Under the pieces are notes generated by a model that was not told the DNA's origin, did no database searches, and saw nothing but the letters and a program-made list of their open reading frames with translations. DNA of 64,000 nt from Sphaerochaeta associata (GTDB taxonomy: Bacteria; Spirochaetota; Spirochaetia; Sphaerochaetales; Sphaerochaetaceae). Below are positions 25,481 through 34,154 of this stretch, in pieces (position 1 is the stretch's first letter; every line of letters starts with the position of its first letter). Made by a program: the position numbers and the translations under genes. The stretch spans positions 62,001 to 126,000 of the forward strand of contig NZ_CP094929.1 in assembly GCF_022869165.1 (NCBI RefSeq), in the 5' to 3' direction.

Positions 25481-27070
25481 TTAGAGTGACAGGTAGCGCT
25501 GATAGGCATCAGCATAGATCTTGAGGTAGCGATCGAGGCCCATCTGCTGCAGGCGCTTGAGATAGCCGTCCCAATCCCGTTCAATTCCACCGTTGACGAT
25601 CCAGTTTGCATAGTTCTGGGCGACATAGGCGGTAATGTCGGTTTCCAGGACCGCAATTTGCTCAACTTCATCCACCGTAAAATATACTTCAGGATAGACT
25701 TGGTCGGCAGGTACGTTGTAGGGAGCGAAGAATGCATCAAGTTCGACGCGTTCCTGCAGATTGGCATTCAAGTTGAGCTTTGAGGCGATTTCCATCGTTA
25801 CTGCACCAAGACTGTTGACTCCCGGTGAGTAGTCATGAATCATCTCGGTGAAGCTCTTGCCTGCAGGAATCGGTAGATAGTCATACCGACCCTCTGCATT
25901 GATGGTCAGGGTTCTGCCCAGCAATCCCTGATCGATCTGCAGTGCTGTTTCAGGAACAAAATGCAGGTCGACCCAGCGCATCAAAGCCTCGGGATTCTTG
26001 CAGTCGTTGGTGATGGCAAACGATCCTTTGGCATTGATGTAGGATGTATACGTGTTCCAGATCTGTTTGCCGTCAGCACCCTTGAGCGGGGCAAGAGCCA
26101 CATAATCGGGCTTGTTGGCACCCGCTGCAGAGGAGAGACTCCAGCCGACGAACGATCCGACGATTTTCTCGGGAGACTTTACCTTGGCAATGTAGACGTT
26201 GAAGTCGTGGGTGAAGCCTTCCTTGTCGATCAAGCCCTTCTTGTACAGCTCATTGAAGTACTGGATGGCTTGTTTGTATGGTTCTGTGACTGCGGTATAG
26301 ATGACTTTATTTTCCTTGACAATCAAGTGGTTGAGTCTATCAAGCTGTCCAAAGCTCCCAAACAAGGAGAACAGTCCATTTTCCTTTCGATTGTAGAGGA
26401 ACGAGAAGGGAATCTCATCATCCGTTCTTCCATTTCCATTCATGTCGTTGTTCTTGAATGCAGTCAGCACTGCTTCAAACTCTGCAAGGGTGGTGGGAAT
26501 GCCCAGGCCCAGTTTGTCCAGCCAAGTCTTGTTGATGAACAGCTTGTCATGGGTGACCGGTGAGAGTTCGGTAAGCGAAGGAAGTGCATAGATATGGCCG
26601 TCGGGTGCGGTAAGCAGCTTGCGATACGACTCATTTTCCAACAGCTTCTTCACGTTCGGTGCATACTCATCGATGAGATCCTCCAGAGGAATAAGCAATC
26701 CCTGGGATGCATACTTGATGACATCGATGTCGGTCAGGATTCCTTGTCCGTAGAAGGCATCTGGAAGATCGCCGGCAAAAATAAGTCCCTTTTTCTCACG
26801 CCAGCCATCCTCACTGCTCATATTCCATTCGATATGGATATTGGTTTCCTTCTCGAGGTTCTGGAAAAATTCTAGGTTGGCGAAATTCTTGTTGTGCCTT
26901 GATTTTGCAGCCAGTTCAAAGGTGGTCACCTCGTTGGTGATCGGCATTCCTGTACGATTCACTGCGATTGCAGCTGCGGTTGTCTGTCCTGCGCTCTCCT
27001 TGCTTCCTTGAGCAAAGACACCTGTTGCGATGCATAGCAAACACATGCATACGATTCCTACTCTTCTCAT
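25481..27070 (-). CDS. Extracellular oligosaccharide-binding protein (LipO-type, ABC family 1)
   Basis: 529 residues. A signal peptide ends at GVFAQGSKES, with no lipobox Cys. Features of the large LipO/YtcQ-type binding proteins: NIHIEWNMSSEDGWREKKGL..., LPDAFYGQG near residue 105, ALPSLTELSPVTHDKLFINKTWLDKLGL, then NDMNGNGRTDDEIPF, a calcium-site-like loop, and EALMRWVDLHF. These partner with LplB/LplC-type permeases and carry complex oligosaccharides. Encoded directly after the two permeases in the same operon, so it delivers the substrate that the downstream lyase, GH88 and sulfatases degrade. Confidence 0.92.
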   Translation of the reverse strand: MRRVGIVCMCLLCIATGVFAQGSKESAGQTTAAAIAVNRTGMPITNEVTTFELAAKSRHNKNFANLEFFQNLEKETNIHIEWNMSSEDGWREKKGLIFAGDLPDAFYGQGILTDIDVIKYASQGLLIPLEDLIDEYAPNVKKLLENESYRKLLTAPDGHIYALPSLTELSPVTHDKLFINKTWLDKLGLGIPTTLAEFEAVLTAFKNNDMNGNGRTDDEIPFSFLYNRKENGLFSLFGSFGQLDRLNHLIVKENKVIYTAVTEPYKQAIQYFNELYKKGLIDKEGFTHDFNVYIAKVKSPEKIVGSFVGWSLSSAAGANKPDYVALAPLKGADGKQIWNTYTSYINAKGSFAITNDCKNPEALMRWVDLHFVPETALQIDQGLLGRTLTINAEGRYDYLPIPAGKSFTEMIHDYSPGVNSLGAVTMEIASKLNLNANLQERVELDAFFAPYNVPADQVYPEVYFTVDEVEQIAVLETDITAYVAQNYANWIVNGGIERDWDGYLKRLQQMGLDRYLKIYADAYQRYLSL

Positions 27071-27099
27071 TGCAAACCTCCATGTTGTATATGTGTAGA

Positions 27100-27990
27100 T
27101 CAGCCCTTCACCGAGCCCATCATGACACCTTTGGCAAAATATTTCTGTAAGAACGGATACACCACCAACACCGGCAGCGTGGAAACGATGATCAGGCCGT
27201 ATTTAATAAGTTCAGCTGCCCTCTGTTGCTCCAACAGGCTCTCCACATCGCCCATCATGTCAGCCGATGCCTGATTTTGGATGAGGATGCCCCTGAGTAC
27301 GAGCTGCAAGGGGTACAGTGACTCATCCTTGAGGTAGATCAAACCATTCATGAACTCATTCCAGTGTGCAACTCCATAATAGAGAATCAGGACGGCGATG
27401 ATGGTCTGCGAGAGCGGGAAGACCACCTTGAAAAAGAACGTGAAGTGAGAACAACCGTCGATGGATGCCGCCTCATACAGCTCTTCGGGGATGGAATTCT
27501 TGATGTTGGTCTTTGCGATGATGACATTGAACACATTCAGTGCCGGCAGGAGCACCATGACAAACGGGGTGTTGTACAATCCGAGAGTTCTCATCAGCAG
27601 GTAGGTTGGGATCAAACCGCCTGAAAAGTACATGGTGAACATCATGAAAAACGTAAGGAACTTGCGGGCGAAGAACTCTTTTCTGGAAAGCGGGTAAGCA
27701 AAGAACATGGTCAGCATGATGTTGATGAACGTCCCGAATGCCGTATAGAGAATGGTGTTCCTGTAAGCGGTCCAGATTGATTGCTCGCTGAAGATGCGCT
27801 CGTATCCTGTGGTGTTGAACCCAACAGGGAAAAGCAGGACTTTACCAGTATTGATGGCGTCGGGTTCGGAAAATGAGGCGATGATGATGAAATACAAGGG
27901 ATAGAGAACCAAGAGGGCCACCAGTGCGAGAAGTATGGTGTTTGCTGTATCAAAAATCGTGTCTGCGTGTCTGCTCAATGGATTGTGCAT
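27100..27990 (-). CDS. ABC transporter permease (LplC/YtcP-like)
   Basis: 296 residues, six predicted membrane helices, and the EAA loop EELYEAASIDGCSHFTFFFKVVFPLSQ (residues ~180-207) that docks the ATPase. Ends with QKYFAKGVMMGSVKG, the common tail of MalG/LplC permeases. RBS AAGGAG before the ATG. Second of the two permeases. Confidence 0.94.
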   Translation of the reverse strand: MHNPLSRHADTIFDTANTILLALVALLVLYPLYFIIIASFSEPDAINTGKVLLFPVGFNTTGYERIFSEQSIWTAYRNTILYTAFGTFINIMLTMFFAYPLSRKEFFARKFLTFFMMFTMYFSGGLIPTYLLMRTLGLYNTPFVMVLLPALNVFNVIIAKTNIKNSIPEELYEAASIDGCSHFTFFFKVVFPLSQTIIAVLILYYGVAHWNEFMNGLIYLKDESLYPLQLVLRGILIQNQASADMMGDVESLLEQQRAAELIKYGLIIVSTLPVLVVYPFLQKYFAKGVMMGSVKG

Positions 27991-28003
27991 TCGTTCTCTC
28001 TCC

Positions 28004-28930
28004 TTACCACAGACTGTGTTCGCTGGTTTTCTGTGCCAGTCTGTTTACACTGACGAGCAGGATGATATTGATGATGTTGTTGAAGAGCCCGATGGCTGCA
28101 GAGTAGCTGAACTGGGCGTCGATCAAGCCGACTTTATAGATGTAGGTCGGTATTATCTCACTGGCGCTGATGTTCAGTCCGTTTTGCATGAGATAAGCCT
28201 TTTGGAATCCAATGTTCATGATTTTCCCGATTTCCAGGATGAACATCATGATTGCTGTAGGCAGAATGCCGGGAATGTCGATGTGCCGGATTATTTGAAA
28301 CTTGTTTGCTCCATCTATTTGGGCGGCTTCATATAAATCAGGGCTGATCGCAGCAAGGGCCGCGATGTAGATGATTGCATTCCAGCCGGCATTCTGCCAA
28401 ATGCCTGACAACACAAAAATCGGACGGAACCAAGCCGGGTCACCTAAAAAGAAGATTGTCTCATTTCCAAGGGCTTTCATCAGAAGGTTGACCAGGCCGT
28501 TGCGCGGTGAGAGGAATATATACAGCATGCCGGTCATGACGATGATGGAGATGAAATGAGGACAGTATGTAACGGTCTGGATGAATTTCTTGAATTTGTA
28601 ATGTTTCAATTGATTCAGCATGATGGCCAGGAAAATCGGCACCGGAAAACCGAAGATAAGCTGAGAGAGGCTCAAGGAGAGCGTGTTCTTGATCAGGGGC
28701 CAGAATTGATAGGAGTTGAAGAAGCGCTCAAACTGCTTGAATCCCACCCAGGGACTGCCGGTAATGCCGCGTGCTGCGATGTAATTCTTGAAGGCGATCT
28801 GCACGCCATACATGGGCAGATAGTGAAATATGAGGTAATAGGTGATGGGCAACAGGCACAATACCAAGAGCTGCCAGTCGCGGATCCACATCCTCTTAAG
28901 CGGTTTCATACGTTGATTCTTTACTGTCAT
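28004..28930 (-). CDS. ABC transporter permease (LplB/YteP-like)
   Basis: 308 residues, six membrane helices; N-terminal LLPITYYLIFHYLPMYGVQIAFKNY is typical of LplB permeases, and the EAA loop is SPDLYEAAQIDGANKFQIIRHIDIPG (~195-220). First gene of the operon, with promoter at 28966-28995. The operon encodes no ATPase, so a shared MsmX/MsmK-type ATPase elsewhere is expected, as known for LplB/LplC systems. Confidence 0.93.
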   Translation of the reverse strand: MTVKNQRMKPLKRMWIRDWQLLVLCLLPITYYLIFHYLPMYGVQIAFKNYIAARGITGSPWVGFKQFERFFNSYQFWPLIKNTLSLSLSQLIFGFPVPIFLAIMLNQLKHYKFKKFIQTVTYCPHFISIIVMTGMLYIFLSPRNGLVNLLMKALGNETIFFLGDPAWFRPIFVLSGIWQNAGWNAIIYIAALAAISPDLYEAAQIDGANKFQIIRHIDIPGILPTAIMMFILEIGKIMNIGFQKAYLMQNGLNISASEIIPTYIYKVGLIDAQFSYSAAIGLFNNIINIILLVSVNRLAQKTSEHSLW

Positions 28931-28965
28931 TCCTAACTTCCCCTCATCGATTGGATGGCAGGTTC

Positions 28966-28995
28966 AGTATAGGGATGTACTTTTTTATCACGCAA
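28966..28995 (-). promoter_or_regulatory. Promoter of the glycan operon
   Basis: On the minus strand: TTGCGT (28990-28995), 18-bp spacer, TATACT (28966-28971). A GAGGGGAAG ribosome-binding region precedes the permease ATG at 28930. Confidence 0.6.
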
Positions 28996-29037
28996 TGTCC
29001 GGTTTTTTTTCGAATGTGCAGTTCTTATACCAGGCAC

Positions 29038-29073
29038 TATGCAATTTTTTTTGGAGTATGCAATATTTTGGAG
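29038..29073. promoter_or_regulatory. Tandem direct repeats, candidate AraC-type operator
   Basis: TATGCAATTTTTTTTGGAG (29038-29056) and TATGCAATATTTTGGAG (29057-29073): the same ~18-bp motif twice in tandem, in the gap between the divergent regulator and operon. AraC/XylS proteins usually bind direct repeats of this size upstream of the -35 element, so this is the natural target of the neighbouring regulator. Inference, not demonstrated. Confidence 0.5.
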
Positions 29074-29147
29074 AAGCAGATGAAAAAGATGATAAGTATA
29101 TGCAAATAAGAGAAATGATGCTTGATAACCCGGCAATGCATCACTTC

Positions 29148-29176
29148 GTTGTAGTTTCAGTGAGTGATGCTATACT
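29148..29176 (+). promoter_or_regulatory. Promoter candidate of the AraC-type regulator
   Basis: TTGTAG near 29149, about 16-bp spacer ending TGC, TATACT (29171-29176): an extended -10 promoter. An AGAGGT site precedes the GTG start at 29197. Confidence 0.5.
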
Positions 29177-29196
29177 GGTACGAAAGAGGTACATCA

Positions 29197-31410
29197 GTGA
29201 AGCTCCAGTTCAGGCATAAACGTTGGTTTTATAAACACCTGTTCTCCTACATCCTCCTGCTTGTGGTTCCCTTGGTCATCATCAATGGATGTTTTGGGAA
29301 ACAAATCAACGAAACGTACCAGCAGGAGGTGGTCTCCCGACTCAGGTCGGACATCCATGCGCTCAGGGATACGGTAGACGACGAACTCGAGCTCCTGCTC
29401 AGTACCGTACACCAATTTCAATTGTTGCAGACAGTAAATCGTTATCGGTTTGAAGATGATCCCCTGCAGGCCAACTCCATCAAATCCATGCTGGCCACCT
29501 TTACCATAACCAATCGCTTGCTTGGCGACATAGTCTATCTGCCTTACGGCCAGAACTTTCTTTTTACCAGCTCAACCACCAGCAGGATTGACTTTTTCGC
29601 CCGGGAGATGTACGTGACCGAGGGCCTCGAACCTGAGGAATTTTTATCAGAGCTTTACTCCTTGAAGCACTTGAAAGCGTATTCAGTGGAGCGCTACAAG
29701 AATGAGAAGGGGCTGGTGATTGCCATTCCCCTGGTTTCCGACTACGCAACAGTAAGCGGGGTCTGCCTGTTCTTCATCGCCGATTCCACCCTGGAAGCGA
29801 TGATACACAGCAAGCTTTCCCAATACAGAGCCCGTCTGCAGTTGCATGCCGATGATGATTCCCTCTTATTCCAATCCTCCGCTTCTGATGAGCCAATGCC
29901 TGATCAAGCGATTACCTTCTCTGTGTCATCGAACGTGGCTCCTTGGGCCTATACGGTCCACATTCCCCAAGAACAAGCACTCTTGGATGATTTGAATCGA
30001 CTCTCCGGCTTGCAGCAGACCAGCACCTTGATCGTGGTGCTTGCTGTTTCAGTTCTCATATTCTTTCTCATGTTCATCAACTATACGCCGATCAAGCGAC
30101 TGCAGAAACTTGCGGGAAATCTTGCCGATGCCAACCCTGCCGCCCGAAAGCTTGGTGAGCTGGAGGAGATTGCAAGCACCTTGGATTATCTGAAGAACCA
30201 GAATACCTCGCTTGTGATGAAACTGGAAAAAAGCCGGGAATCAGAACACAACATCGTGTTGCAAAGGTTGTTGAGCGGCAGGTACAAGACCATTAAGGCC
30301 TTTAATGTGGATGCATCCGAGCTGAGTATTGAGTTTCAGTACCCGCAGTTCCTGGTTGCTTGCATCCAACTGCAGGAAACCAACCGGGATAGTGATGAAT
30401 TGGCCCAATTGATGCGTGATGAGCTGCCCGAGGAATTAAACTGCTACTATGTGTTCACCCCGATTCCAGACCGGATCTATTTCATCAATAGTGTAAGGAC
30501 CGAGGATTTCGTATGCATACCCGCCTTCTATGAGGGCATGCGAAAGACCATAGAGGCACAAACCGGATTGAGTCTGACCGTCGGCCTTGGTTCTCTGGTC
30601 GAAGGAGCGATCGATATTCCCCGTTCCTTCCTGGAAGCACGTACGGCATTGGATTATCGGTTTGTCAAAGGGAAGAATACAACCATAATTTTTGACGAGG
30701 TGTGCAAGTCTGTAAGCTATTCGGTATCCTATCCCCACACCCTGTTGGACCAATTGCATGTTTCGCTGAAAGCGCGTAATGAAGAAGCAATTGAGAGCAG
30801 GACGGCTGAACTCATTGCGTTTCTCGTGCAGGATACGATTCCTCTCTTTTTAGCGAAGAGCATCTCCTTTGATATGATCACCCTTTTCTTCGATCATCTG
30901 CCGGCTTCCGTACAATCGGCTGAGGATTCTCAGCGGGAATTCTTCCTGCTCAGCGATATTGACACCATCGATGAAGTGGTGCAAATCGTAGAGTCGGTGA
31001 AGGATAAGCTTTTACATATGGAAAAGCTTGAACATACCGAGGATTCCCAGGCGTTGCTCAAGGATATCACCGAGTACATCAAGGTGCATTGCTTTGAATG
31101 CAACTTCACCATGCTGCAGGTATCGGATGCTTTTTCCATGCAATTGCCCAACCTGAGCCTGTTTTTCAAGGAACATACCCAGCTCAATCTGCTGGATTAC
31201 GTAACCGCACTCCGCATGCATGCAGCCAAGCAGTTGTTGTCGGAAACAGACCTTCCGCTCAAGGATGTCAGTTTGCAAATCGGATACTATAATATCTCAA
31301 GCTTTATTCGTAGATTCAAGCAGCTGAATGGGATAACCCCCGGGGACTATCGCAAGATACATAAGGGGATGCAAAGAAAACCAAAGAGTCCGGATGAGAA
31401 TCTTGTATAG
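29197..31410 (+). CDS. Membrane-anchored AraC family regulator
   Basis: About 737 residues from the GTG at 29197 (AGAGGT 7 nt upstream); an ATG 33 nt upstream overlaps the promoter and is rejected. Helix 1 (FSYILLLVVPLVIING, ~residues 13-28), an extracellular domain to ~270, helix 2 (STLIVVLAVSVLIFFLMFIN), a cytoplasmic linker, and a C-terminal pair of helix-turn-helices of the AraC type (~640-730: LSLFFKEHTQLNLLDYVTALRMHAAKQLL, PLKDVSLQIGYYNISSFIRRFKQLNGITPGDYRK). Such one-component membrane regulators sense an extracellular signal and commonly sit next to LplB/LplC oligosaccharide operons. It is divergent from the glycan operon and likely activates it. Confidence 0.9.
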   Translation: MKLQFRHKRWFYKHLFSYILLLVVPLVIINGCFGKQINETYQQEVVSRLRSDIHALRDTVDDELELLLSTVHQFQLLQTVNRYRFEDDPLQANSIKSMLATFTITNRLLGDIVYLPYGQNFLFTSSTTSRIDFFAREMYVTEGLEPEEFLSELYSLKHLKAYSVERYKNEKGLVIAIPLVSDYATVSGVCLFFIADSTLEAMIHSKLSQYRARLQLHADDDSLLFQSSASDEPMPDQAITFSVSSNVAPWAYTVHIPQEQALLDDLNRLSGLQQTSTLIVVLAVSVLIFFLMFINYTPIKRLQKLAGNLADANPAARKLGELEEIASTLDYLKNQNTSLVMKLEKSRESEHNIVLQRLLSGRYKTIKAFNVDASELSIEFQYPQFLVACIQLQETNRDSDELAQLMRDELPEELNCYYVFTPIPDRIYFINSVRTEDFVCIPAFYEGMRKTIEAQTGLSLTVGLGSLVEGAIDIPRSFLEARTALDYRFVKGKNTTIIFDEVCKSVSYSVSYPHTLLDQLHVSLKARNEEAIESRTAELIAFLVQDTIPLFLAKSISFDMITLFFDHLPASVQSAEDSQREFFLLSDIDTIDEVVQIVESVKDKLLHMEKLEHTEDSQALLKDITEYIKVHCFECNFTMLQVSDAFSMQLPNLSLFFKEHTQLNLLDYVTALRMHAAKQLLSETDLPLKDVSLQIGYYNISSFIRRFKQLNGITPGDYRKIHKGMQRKPKSPDENLV

Positions 31411-31457
31411 AAGTTTTTTCGTGTGAATCGAAAAAAAACCAAGATTGTCAGCAAAAA

Positions 31458-31489
31458 TTTGCATGTACGGCCTCCTATGACCATGCAAA
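31458..31489. promoter_or_regulatory. Inverted repeat upstream of mglB
   Basis: TTTGCATG (31458-31465) and CATGCAAA (31482-31489) form perfect inverted 8-bp half-sites 16 bp apart, 34 bp before the mglB ATG. Either a regulator operator or a stem; no promoter hexamers are clear here. Confidence 0.45.
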
Positions 31490-31523
31490 ACTGGATACAG
31501 AGAAAATCCATTAGGAGGGATCT

Positions 31524-32537
31524 ATGAAAAAGTTAATGGTCGTAATGTGCTTGGCACTCGTCCTCGTTGCTCCTGTCTTCGCCCAAGGGCAAGGTGAGAG
31601 TAAAGGTGTTGAAATCGGATGCGCAATCTACAAGTTCGATGACACCTTCATGACCGGTGTCCGCAATGCCATCACCGCCGCTGCCGCCGAGACTGATGCA
31701 AAGGTTGAGGTCGTCGATTCCATGAACATCCAGGCCACTCAGAATGAGAAGGTCGACCTGTTCATCACCAAGGGAATGAAAGCCATGCAGATCAACCCTG
31801 TCGACCGCACCGCCGCCGGTGTCATCATCGACAAGGCTAAGAAAGCCAACATTCCCGTAGTATTCTTCAACCGTGAACCGCTGGCTGAGGATATGGCAAA
31901 GTGGGACAAGATCTACTACGTTGGGGCTCGTGCTGAAGAGTCCGGTACCATGAGTGGTCAGATCATCGCCGACTATTGGAAGGCCAACAAGTCCATGGAC
32001 AAGAATGGCGACGGCGTTCTGCAGTATGTCATGCTCAAGGGCGAACCCGGCCACCAGGACGCAGAGCTGCGCACTGAATACTCCATCAAGAATCTGCAGG
32101 ACAACGGAATCAAGGTGCAGAAGCTTGCTGAAGACACCGGCATGTGGGATCGTGTAAAGGGCCAGGAAAAGATGGCCGCTTTCATCGCCAGCCAGGGCGA
32201 CAAGATTGAAGCAGTCTTTGCAAACAATGATGACATGGCTCTTGGTGCAATCGAAGCCCTTAAGGCTGCCGGTTACTTCAAGGACGGAAAGTTCATGCCT
32301 GTCGTTGGTGTTGACGCCACCGCTCCTGCTCTCCAGGCTCTCGAAGAAGGCACTCTGCTGGGCACCGTCCTCAACGACGCTGTCAACCAGGGCCGTGCAA
32401 CCTTCATGCTCTCGTATGATTTGGCAAGGGGAATCACCCCCACCGATGCTTCCATCGGCTACAAGATTACTGATGGAAAGTACGTATGGGTTCCCTACCA
32501 GAAGGTCACCAAGGAGAACTACAAGCAGTTCAAATAA
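31524..32537 (+). CDS. mglB: Sugar ABC transporter substrate-binding protein (MglB-like)
   Basis: 337 residues with a signal peptide ending PVFAQGQGES. The mature start EIGCAIYKFDDTFMTGVRNAI is very close to galactose/glucose-binding MglB, and DKNGDGVLQYVMLKGEPGHQDAE contains the calcium-loop-like DKNGDG of MglB proteins. NNDDMALGAIEALKAAG and PVVGVDATAPALQAL are conserved hinge/ligand segments. RBS AGGAGGG. It binds a hexose or pentose in the periplasm and delivers it to the following MglA/MglC. A terminator-like hairpin separates it from mglA, which would lower permease expression relative to the receptor. Confidence 0.92.
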   Translation: MKKLMVVMCLALVLVAPVFAQGQGESKGVEIGCAIYKFDDTFMTGVRNAITAAAAETDAKVEVVDSMNIQATQNEKVDLFITKGMKAMQINPVDRTAAGVIIDKAKKANIPVVFFNREPLAEDMAKWDKIYYVGARAEESGTMSGQIIADYWKANKSMDKNGDGVLQYVMLKGEPGHQDAELRTEYSIKNLQDNGIKVQKLAEDTGMWDRVKGQEKMAAFIASQGDKIEAVFANNDDMALGAIEALKAAGYFKDGKFMPVVGVDATAPALQALEEGTLLGTVLNDAVNQGRATFMLSYDLARGITPTDASIGYKITDGKYVWVPYQKVTKENYKQFK

Positions 32538-32558
32538 CGTTTGAAATGCAGGAATTCC

Positions 32559-32593
32559 CCCTCCGGGTTGCTCGATGATCCGGAGGGTTTTTT
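32559..32593 (+). terminator. Attenuating terminator between mglB and mglA
   Basis: CCCTCCGG, 13-nt loop, CCGGAGGG, then TTTTTT. A second stem (CCCCGG-GAAAG-CCGGGG, about 32605-32621) follows before the mglA ribosome-binding site. Since mglA/mglC lie downstream without a visible promoter, this is likely a partial terminator. Confidence 0.8.
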
Positions 32594-32636
32594 AAAGGGA
32601 CTACACCCCGGGAAAGCCGGGGAGGCGAGGGAAGTC

Positions 32637-34145
32637 ATGTATGTATTAGAAATGAACCATGTTTCCAAGGCGTTCCCCGGCGTAAAGGCTTTGGACGACG
32701 TGAGCTTGAAAGTAAGGCCGGGAACAGTGCATGCCTTGATGGGAGAGAATGGAGCAGGCAAGTCCACCTTGATGAAGTGCCTGTTCGGCTTGTACTCCAT
32801 GGATGAGGGTGATATAGCCTTCAATGGGCAGCCCGTCAACATTGCCAGTGTCAAAGAGGCACTGAACCTGGGAATCTCCATGATTCACCAGGAACTCCAT
32901 CTCATACCCTACCGGTCGGTGATGGAAAATATTTGGCTCGGCCGGTACCCACGTATCGGGGGATCGAAGAGCCCCGTTGTGGATCACAAGAAAATGTACG
33001 AGATGACCGCTTCCTTGTTGAAGGAGCTCAATCTCACCACCATACAGCCGACCGATTTGCTGCGTACGCTCTCCGTCTCCAAGGCCCAGAGTGTCGAGAT
33101 TGCAAAGGCGGTCTCCTATGAATCAAAAATCATCATCATGGATGAACCGAGCTCCTCCCTGACGGAGAATGAGGTTGAACATCTGTTCACCATCATCCGC
33201 TCTCTAAGGGATCGCGGGGTTGCGATCATCTACATTTCCCATAAAATGGAAGAAATCTTGAAGATTTCCGACGAAGTGACCATCATGCGTGACGGCAAAT
33301 ATGTCGGTACCTGGCCCTCCAGCGAACTGACCACCGCCACCATCATCAAGAGAATGGTAGGTCGTGACCTGACTCATCGGTTCCCGTCGGCTGAGAGCAA
33401 CATCGGCTCTGAATTACTCAGGGTTGAAAATTACACCTCGCCGAACCCCAGAAGCTTCAAGGATGTTTCCTTCACCCTGCATAAAGGCGAGATTTTGGGA
33501 ATCGGCGGTTTGGTCGGAGCCCAACGCACCGAAGTCATGGAGGCCGTTTTCGGTTTGAGGCTCCACAGTGAAGGAACGTTGTACCTGAAGGGCAAGCCGG
33601 TGCACTGCAACAATGCCTATGATGCCAAGAGACTGGGGATGGCCCTGCTCACCGAGGAGCGTAGAGCGACGGGAATTTTCCCTGTTCTGTCTGTGCAGGA
33701 GAACTTGGTAATTGCCAACATTGCCTCATATGTGAACAAGAGCGGGCTTCTCAATGCCGCAAAGATGGCTGAGGACACCAAGAAGAGCATCAAGGATTTG
33801 GATATCAAGACGCCGTCGGCGAGAACCTTGATCAAGAGCCTGAGCGGCGGAAACCAGCAGAAAGTGCTTTTTGCCCGTTGGTTGCTCACCACCCCTGAGA
33901 TTCTCATTCTTGACGAACCGACGCGTGGTATCGACGTCGGGGCCAAGTATGAGATTTATGTCATCATGCGAGAGCTTGCAGCACAAGGCAAGGGCGTGAT
34001 TATGATCAGCAGTGAGATGCCGGAACTCTTGGGTATGACCGATCGAATCGTAGTCATGAGTGAAGGTCGTGTGGCGGGTGTCGTGGACAGCAAGAAAACA
34101 AGCCAGGAAGAGATTATGGAACTGGCGACAAAGTACGTCGGGTAG
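32637..34145 (+). CDS. mglA: Sugar ABC transporter ATP-binding protein (MglA-like)
   Basis: 502 residues from the ATG at 32637 (GAGGGA site). Two fused ABC domains: N-terminal Walker A GENGAGKST and signature LRTLSVSKAQ with Walker B IIIMDEPSSSL; the C-terminal domain has GGLVGAQRTEV in place of Walker A, a proper signature SLSGGNQQKVLFAR and LILDEPTRGIDVGAKYEIY. This degenerate second Walker A and the DVGAKYEI tail are typical of RbsA/MglA-class monosaccharide importers. Cytoplasmic, pairs with the MglC-like permease 9 nt downstream. Confidence 0.95.
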   Translation: MYVLEMNHVSKAFPGVKALDDVSLKVRPGTVHALMGENGAGKSTLMKCLFGLYSMDEGDIAFNGQPVNIASVKEALNLGISMIHQELHLIPYRSVMENIWLGRYPRIGGSKSPVVDHKKMYEMTASLLKELNLTTIQPTDLLRTLSVSKAQSVEIAKAVSYESKIIIMDEPSSSLTENEVEHLFTIIRSLRDRGVAIIYISHKMEEILKISDEVTIMRDGKYVGTWPSSELTTATIIKRMVGRDLTHRFPSAESNIGSELLRVENYTSPNPRSFKDVSFTLHKGEILGIGGLVGAQRTEVMEAVFGLRLHSEGTLYLKGKPVHCNNAYDAKRLGMALLTEERRATGIFPVLSVQENLVIANIASYVNKSGLLNAAKMAEDTKKSIKDLDIKTPSARTLIKSLSGGNQQKVLFARWLLTTPEILILDEPTRGIDVGAKYEIYVIMRELAAQGKGVIMISSEMPELLGMTDRIVVMSEGRVAGVVDSKKTSQEEIMELATKYVG

Positions 34146-34154
34146 GGGGAAAGC

